From positions 70,271,754 to 70,335,753 of the forward strand of contig NC_044989.1 of NCBI RefSeq assembly GCF_008728515.1: a stretch of DNA of 64,000 bases, read 5' to 3'. This document shows positions 57,407-64,000 of this stretch, in pieces. Position 1 is the first letter of the stretch, and every line of letters starts with the position of its first letter. Source of the DNA: Papio anubis (lineage: Eukaryota; Chordata; Mammalia; Primates; Cercopithecidae). Position numbers and translations under genes: made by a program. The notes below the pieces were generated by a model. That model did no database searches. It saw nothing but the letters and a program-made list of their open reading frames with translations, and was not told the DNA's origin.

Positions 57407-57535
57407 CTGCTCCATAAAATAAGATTGGCGATATTAATCATTATTAAAGCTGGGAAATAGATCTAAGAGGGATTATTTGAGTTTCTCACTACTTTTGGGT
57501 GTGTTTGAAATTTTTCCATAGTAAAAAGTAAATAA

Positions 57536-58608
57536 TAAGCAAGCAAAGGCTCTGTGCCAAGACCCTCCCCAGCCTAGTCTGCTTAGCTCTTGGCCCCCTC
57601 CTGGGCAGTCTGCATGGGCCTGAGTCTTGGGCACTGGAACCCCTAGTCACTGGGGACAGGCAGTCCCAACTCTGGCTCAGTGTCCCTGGTCCCCTATAGC
57701 ACAGGCCTCTCCCAGGGCAGCCACTCCAGCCTTGCACCCTCCCACCTCGTGTCCCACTCTCCCACCTTGTGTCCTGTACTCTCTTTTCCTGAATCTCCAA
57801 ATTCTCACTCTCCATGGGTTCCCTGCCTTTATCCAAATCAGCACGCAAGAGACTTTCACATCTTAAAAAAGAAAACCCTCACATGATCCTGAATCTCCTT
57901 GGTCAATGACCACTTGTCGCCTTCCTTCCCAGACAGTTTCTAGAAGGGTCGGTCCACACTCACAGGGCCAAGGTGCCCGGATGCCCTACTGTGGGGCAGG
58001 TGGAGGCTGAGGCCTAGCCTGCACTCCTCTTGCCAAGCCTATGTGCCAGAACAAGGGGCTGGATCTGCCTGGAGGAAGGGGTGCCCCTTTCTAATTTGCA
58101 CATGGTGCAGCATGGTCCGGGGCAGCCTGCTTACACTCTGCCTCATGGCGTTACCTCCATTCACACACAAAGCCCCACCGCCCTCTGCCGTCAGCCTTGC
58201 CAGGGACATCGGCGGTTCCCCGAGGCTGCAGTCTGGCCCTCTCAGCCTCAAGGACTCTGGCCTTCTGAAGCCCTTGCACTGCTGCTTTCCTCCTAGGTCT
58301 TCTCTGCTCCTTTGGTTTCTGTGGCCCAAGTTTCTGGGTCTTCTACCACTACGACCACTCCCCTCTGTCCTTTGTGGGTTCCTCTCCCTGTGAGTATCTG
58401 TGGATACTCACAGATGTGGCTCCCTGAGGCTCTGCCTACAGTCCATTCCCCTTCATTCCATACACTCTCCAGGCCAGGGACGCCCCCTCTGCACCGCTTG
58501 CCCATTCTCTCCCTGCTGCCCCAGCTGCTCACCTGACATGTCTGCCTGCAAGTCCACTTTCAACAGTGAACATTCTCTCTTCTCACCAGACACCCTCTGC
58601 CTCCTGTG
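57536..58608. other. Intergenic, unique-looking
   Basis: No repeat or gene that I can name. Overlapping frames on both strands lack domains. Confidence 0.5.
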
Positions 58609-58891
58609 TTTTTTGTTTGTTTTGTCACCTAGGCTGAAGTGCCGTGGCTCCCTGAAGCCTTGACCTCCCGGGCTGAAGCAATCTTCCCACCTCAGCTCCA
58701 GTTCCACCTTAGAGGGGATCACAGGTACGCACCACCACATCTGCCTAATTTTCTTAATTTTTTTTTTTTTTGGTAGAGACAGGGTCTCCCTATGTTGCCC
58801 AGGCTGGTCTTGAACCCCTGGGCTTAAGCAATCCTCCCGCCTTGGCCTCCCAAAGTGCCAGGATTACAGGCATGAGCCACCACACCTGGCC
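58609..58891 (-). mobile_element. Alu (J-like), old
   Basis: Heavily diverged antisense Alu with an internal T run as linker, ending ccaccacacctggcc. Confidence 0.9.
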
Positions 58892-59059
58892 TGCTGTGTT
58901 CTTTATCTGGCAATGGCACTGCTATCTAGCCAGCCCTCAGAGTCATAGACACAGGGGCCTTCCTCACCTCCGCCCCTTTCTCATGGCCCCACCTGGACTG
59001 GTGGGTCGCCAGTGCCCTCAGCTCCTCCTCCTGAGTCTCTCTCCCACCTCCATGCCTCC

Positions 59060-59560
59060 TCACACCCTGGCCTCAGGACACCCTGCTGAGGTCCGCAGTC
59101 ATCCTACAGGTCTCCTTGCCTCTGCTTCCTCTCCATTAATCCACCCTCCTCAGGTCACAAGTCATCTTCCAAAGATGTAAGTCTGCTCATGCCATTCTTC
59201 TGCTCAAAATTCTCCCATGGCTCTTCATCCCAAAATAAAATCTTGACATCCAACAAGACTCATGAAGTCCGCCTCCCTGCTTCATGCTCTACCTACACAA
59301 AATGGCGTGTAGTTCCCCAAACAGGACAGGCTTTCTTGTACCTTGTCACAAGCCACTCAGCCAGATGAGCCCTCTCCACATCCCTGTTCTCCTGGCAAAT
59401 GCTGAGAAGTCAACTAAGACTACCACCTCCAGGAAGTCTCCCTTGATTTCCCTGGCAAACTCAGGGTCTCCCTCCTCTAAGGTGCTATCACAAGGGACTG
59501 CCAGGCCCAGCTTCTCTCTGAGTTGCAGCACTGGTACAGTCTAAGCATGAAAATCCTGGT
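59060..59560. repeat. L2 fragment
   Basis: Phrases such as ctcatgccattcttctgctc, cccatggctcttcatcccaa, and ccacctccaggaagtctccc are characteristic of LINE2. The flanks (58892-59059 and 59561-59745) show nothing I can name. Confidence 0.65.
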
Positions 59561-59745
59561 GTTTCTGGGCCTTTGGTCTCATCCATAACCTGCACATCCT
59601 TCAGCTCAGCCTGTCCTCACCCCTTTCCCGTGAAGCACTGCCGGATCTTCCTCAGCGACTGCTTCTGCCTCGATGGCTCTGAATGTCAGGCCTGGCAGTG
59701 CTGTCTTTATCTGCAGATGAGCCGCATTCAAATTTGCCCTTTTCT

Positions 59746-60053
59746 GGCCGGGCACAGTGGCTCACGCCTGCAATCCCAACACTTTGGAAGGCCGGGGCGG
59801 CAGATCACCTGAGGTCAGGAGGTCGAGACCAGCCTGGCCAACATGGGGAAACCCCGTTTCTACTAAAAATACAAAAATCAGCTGGGTGTGGTGATGGCTA
59901 CTCGGGAGTAATCCCAGCTACTTGGGAGACTGAGGCAGGAGAATTGCTTGAACTTGGGAAGTGGAGGTTGCAGTGAGCTCAGATCATGCCACTGGACTCC
60001 AGCTTGGGTGACAGAGTAAGACGCTGTCTCCAAAAAAAAAAAAAAAAAAAAAA
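59746..60053 (+). mobile_element. Alu (S-type) with an internal rearrangement
   Basis: Full-length with a 22-base A tail. The expected cgggcgcctgtaatcc stretch is replaced near 59887-59915 by a short copy of gctactcgggag. Confidence 0.92.
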
Positions 60054-60952
60054 GTTTTGTACTGTGCTCATAGTAAGAAAGACATTTTTCACCATAATCC
60101 AGTACACATATGCATGAAAATATATGTAGCTAAAACAAACTGTATTTACTATGTGTAATATATTCTGGTATTTTCTATTTGGAGCCACTTCTTTTTTAAC
60201 TCTGGTAATGATACTGAAAACTAATCTCCCAACCCACTAATTGATCCCCACCTACTATTTGGAAAACTGCTGTAGCCAGTAGGGATCACTAAAGGCTCCC
60301 AGCAGGGGATCAACGTGATTAGAATAGCATGTTAGGACCCTGCCTCTCAAATGTTCTAAGGTTCAGGATCTGTTTTGCAAATTTCCAATCTGTCACGTAC
60401 CTTACTATTTAAAAACACAATAAGAATGAATTCTCTGAAGGTAAAATAACAAAGATATTTAAAAATGCAAGCCTAGATTCTTTATAATTAGATTCAACAG
60501 ACAGTGTGGGGTGCTAAGAGCATCAGGTGCAGGAACATTTGGGGAGGCCGGAGATGTGAGGCGGGTTTGCAAGGCTTTGTGAGGAAGACCACAAGCCCTT
60601 GACATGCAGCCACGTCTGCCCTGCCAATCTCCGTCCTGGAGCATTTGAACTTGCATCGTCTGGGGGAGCTTTGCTGAGAAGAAAGGTGCCTCTGTGCAGT
60701 CTTTTGCCTTGTCAAGAGGGCCAGGCTGCCTAAATTCAACTCCTGACTCAGCCACTAACTGGCTACAAGCTGTGGATAAATGACTTAATTCTTCCAAGCC
60801 TTGGTTTCCTCCTAGGATTGTCCTGGAAGATTAATCAAGCAATCCGTACCATGGGGTTTAGCCTAGTGCTGCACCTGGTTACACTCGACCCTCTTGCTCT
60901 CGTGGCTGTAATTCGGTTGCTGTCCTCTGGGTTTTGGGGTTTTCTTTCTTTA
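60054..60952. other. Intergenic, with MIR
   Basis: A MIR in + orientation lies at about 60715-60875 (ttcaactcctgactcagcca, then tgacttaattcttccaagcc). The rest is unnamed AT-rich sequence. Confidence 0.6.
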
Positions 60953-61255
60953 CTTTTTTTTTTTTTTTTTTTTGAGATGGAATCTTGCACTGTCAGCCAG
61001 GCCGGAGTGCAGTGATGCGATCTCAACTCACTGCAACCTCTGCCTCCCGGGTTCAAGAGATTCTCCTGCCTCAGCCTCCCCAGTCACTGAGATTACAGGC
61101 GCCCACCACCACACCCAGCTAATTTTTTGTATTTTCAGTAGAGATGGGGTTTCACTATGTTGGTCAGGCTGGTCTCCAACTCCTGACCTTGTGATCCTCC
61201 TGCCTCAGCCTCCCAAAGTTCTGGGATTACAGGTGTGAGCCACCGTGCCCAGTCT
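60953..61255 (-). mobile_element. Alu (S-type), full length
   Basis: A T run then gagatggaatcttgcactg, ending ccaccgtgcccagtc. It is the first of two tandem antisense Alus. Confidence 0.95.
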
Positions 61256-61262
61256 CCCCACC

Positions 61263-61569
61263 TTTTTTTTTTTTTTTTTTTTTTTTTTTGATGGAGTCTT
61301 GCTCTGTCGCCCAGGCTGGAGTGCAGTGGTGTGATCTCGTCTCATTGCAACCTCTGTCTCCCGGGTTCAAGTGATTCTCCTGCCTCAGCCTCCCAAGTAG
61401 CTGGGATTACAGGCTCCCGCCACCATGCCTTGCTACCTTTTTAAAATTTTAGTAGAGATGGGGTTTCACCATGTTGGCCAGGCTGATCTCGAACTCCTGA
61501 CCTCAGGTGATCTGCCTGCCTGAGCCTCCTAAAGTGCTGGAATTACAGGTGTGAGCCACCCGCCAGGCC
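61263..61569 (-). mobile_element. Alu (S-type), full length
   Basis: A long T run then gatggagtcttgctctgtc, ending gtgagccacccgccaggcc. It follows the previous Alu by fewer than ten bases. Confidence 0.95.
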
Positions 61570-62300
61570 TGCCGTCCTCTTGGTTTTCACATGTCTTCTG
61601 CAGTCTCTCCTTAGTCTTCTTCGTCCTCCCTGGTCCTTTTTCTTGGCCCCACACTGACTACTCAGGCCAAACCTTCACCCTTCCTCACTTCTCCACCTCC
61701 TGCTTACAGAAGATGGCTTGCGTCCTACTTGGCAGAGAAATGGCGATCTCCCACTCCACCCTACCCCAGGTTTTCTTCACTCCTACATCCCTTTTCAGGG
61801 ACTCTGTGCCTAGCCAGGCTAATCCTTCCACCTGAGGCCCCTCCAACCTCCTCAGCAGCCTCTTTCCATCAGTGATTCCCACCCTCTTCTGGGAATCTTT
61901 CCAAAGAGTCAAATCTCTGGTCACTCCTCATCAGCCTAAGGCAACCTGCCCAGTGGTATGCTGGTAGATGTTTAATTAACAATGAGCTCTCTGGGGAAAA
62001 TGCATGCATATATACACATACATATATTTATGATAAATTTTATTGACATAAAGGATGCCTAATAATTTACAAATAATAAAAAATATATACTATCCTTTAT
62101 TGTAAATTGCACATAGCCATTTGGGTCTTACAGAACGCTTTCACTGATTTTTGCCAACCTGCTGAATCCATAGCCAGCCTACAGTTGTAACTGACAAATG
62201 AACGTAGTTCCAACATGAATGTTAACTGATATTTTTTTTTGTACCAACTAGCAAGAAAAAAGTGAAACCAGAAAGACAGATGTTGGAACTTCACTTGTTT
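61570..62300. other. Intergenic
   Basis: No gene or named repeat. A TA/CA-rich stretch lies at about 62000-62095. Confidence 0.5.
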
Positions 62301-62558
62301 TTTTTTAAAGAATGGGTTGCCCAGACCTTGGAGTGCAGTGGAATGATCATAGCTCACTGTAACCTCAAACTCCTGCGCTCAAGAGATCCTCCTGCCTCAG
62401 CCAGTGCACACCACGCCCAGCTAACTTTTTTATTTTTTGTAAAGAACTGGTTTAGTTATGTTGCCCAGGCTGGTCTTGGACTCCTGGCGTCGAGCAATCC
62501 TCCCGCCTGGACCTCCCAAAATGCTGGGATTACAGGCAAAAGCCACTGCACCTGACCA
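62301..62558 (-). mobile_element. Alu (J-like), old
   Basis: Diverged antisense Alu with part of the right arm missing. The 15-nt target-site duplication gaacttcacttgttt is intact at 62286-62300 and 62559-62573. Confidence 0.93.
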
Positions 62559-62966
62559 GAACTTCACTTGTTTGTCAATGGTGTTAGCAATTTCTTTACT
62601 GAAGCAGAGAATAGTTTTTGAATACTGGAAGAATATTTGCTTCATTTTTCTGTGCCATTCACAATGCAATGGCCATTGGCAAAACATACATTTAAGTTTA
62701 ACGTGCATTATTAGCATTTTCTCCATAACTTTCTTAAGTCTAGATAGTCAACCAAATAATGAATAAAGCCCTGATTTGTGGTGGTTGCTGCCCATTTCTG
62801 TGGTGTAAGTATTCCCACTATGGCTGATTTCAATCCACCAATATGATGTCACTGAATACAGACTTGGGGAAAAAGCACAGTAACACAATATTATGTAGTA
62901 TTTCTACAGACATAATAGATGTACATAATCTTAAAAGAATAAAGAATAATAAAATATATAATTATT

Positions 62967-63262
62967 GCCAGCCATGGTGGCTCATGCCTGTAATCCCAGC
63001 ACTTTGGGAGACCGAGGTGGGTGGATCACCTGAGGTCGGGAGTTCGAGACCAGCCTGACCTACATGGAGAAACCCTGTCTCTAATAACAATACAAAATTA
63101 GCCAGGCATGGTGGTGCATGCCTGTAATTCCAGCTACTTGGGAGGCTGAGGCAGGAGACTCCCTTGGACCCAGGAGGCAGAGGCTGCAGTGAGCCGAGAT
63201 TGCACCATTGCACTCCAGCCTGGGCAACAAGAATGAAACTCTGTTTCAAAAAAAAAAAAAAA
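62967..63262 (+). mobile_element. Alu (S-type), full length
   Basis: Dimer from gccagccatggtggctcat to an A tail of about 15 bases. Confidence 0.95.
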
Positions 63263-64000
63263 TCATTAGGAAGTGATGGTTTTTGAAAATGTATTATTTT
63301 TGCCTTAAGATAATTAATTTAATGGTAAGTTTATATAATTTAAAATTTAGTTTTTCATAATGGCTGGGTTTAACCATTGGTTCACGAAATTCCTGAAGAT
63401 TTAACAATCAGCTCATAGGAACTGTTATGATCTGTGCACACCTGGATCTGAACCCCGACCCCAGCTCTGCCGTGAGCAGGGCCTCAAAAGGCTCTCCAAA
63501 CACCTGATGGCCCTGCCCAGTGTATACTTTTCAGATCTGATCAGCGAAACGGAACTCATTTTCCTTCTCTCCAGTCTGCTCCTTTGTGGGCTGCCACGTT
63601 GGTGGAGGGCTTTGCCATTCACCCTGGGGTGGCAGGAGTTGCGGATGAGAACTCTGGACAGGAAGAAGGCTGGGATCAGAGGATGGGGATTTTGGAATTG
63701 TTTAGAGCAGAGGTGAAATAGTTTTGGGTAATGACAATGTTGGGTGGGTAAAGAGTCCCTGGGCTGAGGAGGGCACAGAACCGTAAGGCTAGGCTGTTCC
63801 TGGAGGTCGGGGCATGGGCTGATGGCACATTCACACTCCTGTTAAACATCTTCTGTCAACTATCTTCCCTGCAACAAGTTATGTCTGACAGCCCTCCAGA
63901 GCTCCTGGGGCAGGGGTCCCAGAGGAGACTGTGAGTCACACGCCTGACAACCTCCCACACTCATACTCTTCTGGGATCGCTCCAGGCTAAGGTTGGATCC
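63263..64000. other. Intergenic to window end
   Basis: No gene or named repeat was recognised. Confidence 0.55.

Larger units (their letters stand above)
56491..57535 (+). repeat. L1M 3'-end debris interrupted by two Alus
   Basis: The end (ttgggtgtgtttgaaatttt, then ccatagtaaaaagt) is a typical L1M 3' terminus. Pieces before and between the Alus at 56651 and 57103 may belong to the same copy. Confidence 0.5.

Overview
The window is a stretch of primate nuclear DNA, best explained as an Old World monkey chromosome segment orthologous to human 2p13.3. It has split, intron-interrupted genes, dense Alu repeats, and Alu copies carrying the cercopithecid AluY variants (for example the 'gatccggccactg' and 'aaaaaactagcc' motifs near 12.4-12.5 kb and the matching ones near 24.9-25.1 kb). 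Two protein-coding genes are recognisable and are arranged as on human chromosome 2: MXD1 on + and ASPRV1 on -.

1-23.1 kb: the 3' part of MXD1 (MAD1), the MAX-binding repressor of the MYC network. The window opens in intron 2. It contains a 30-nt exon 3, exon 4 (helix-loop-helix), exon 5 (leucine zipper), exon 6 with the stop codon, and a 3'UTR of about 4.7 kb ending at tandem poly(A) signals near 23.1 kb. The 13.9-kb intron 3 holds decayed L1 fragments, a MER20-like transposon split by another insertion, a 3'-truncated U2 snRNA pseudogene with direct repeats, an inverted Alu pair, and MIR and Tigger-like remnants.

23.1-47.6 kb: intergenic. It is mostly Alu, MIR, L2 and L1 debris, with a small CpG-rich segment near 29.4-29.8 kb. 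A nearly full-length L1 of the L1PA type (38.6-44.7 kb, + strand) lies inside the 3' end of an older L1M element. The 12-nt target-site duplication encloses 88 bp of non-L1 sequence 5' of the L1, which suggests 5' transduction. A separate 41-nt patch nearly identical to the L1 5'UTR sits about 190 bp upstream of the insertion. The L1 is coding-dead.

47.6-49.3 kb: ASPRV1 (SASPase), a single-exon domesticated retrotransposon-derived aspartic protease on the - strand. The codon matching the human initiator ATG is ATA here, and the next in-frame ATG lies 32 codons upstream in a good Kozak context.

49.3-64 kb: intergenic sequence upstream of ASPRV1, with Alus, L2/MIR remnants, microsatellites and an AT-rich unique block near 55.4-55.7 kb. 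No further coding gene was recognised. The two genes do not form a pathway; they are neighbours by chromosomal position. I did not find a new multi-gene system. The most interesting signals are the structure around the L1 insertion and the altered ASPRV1 start.
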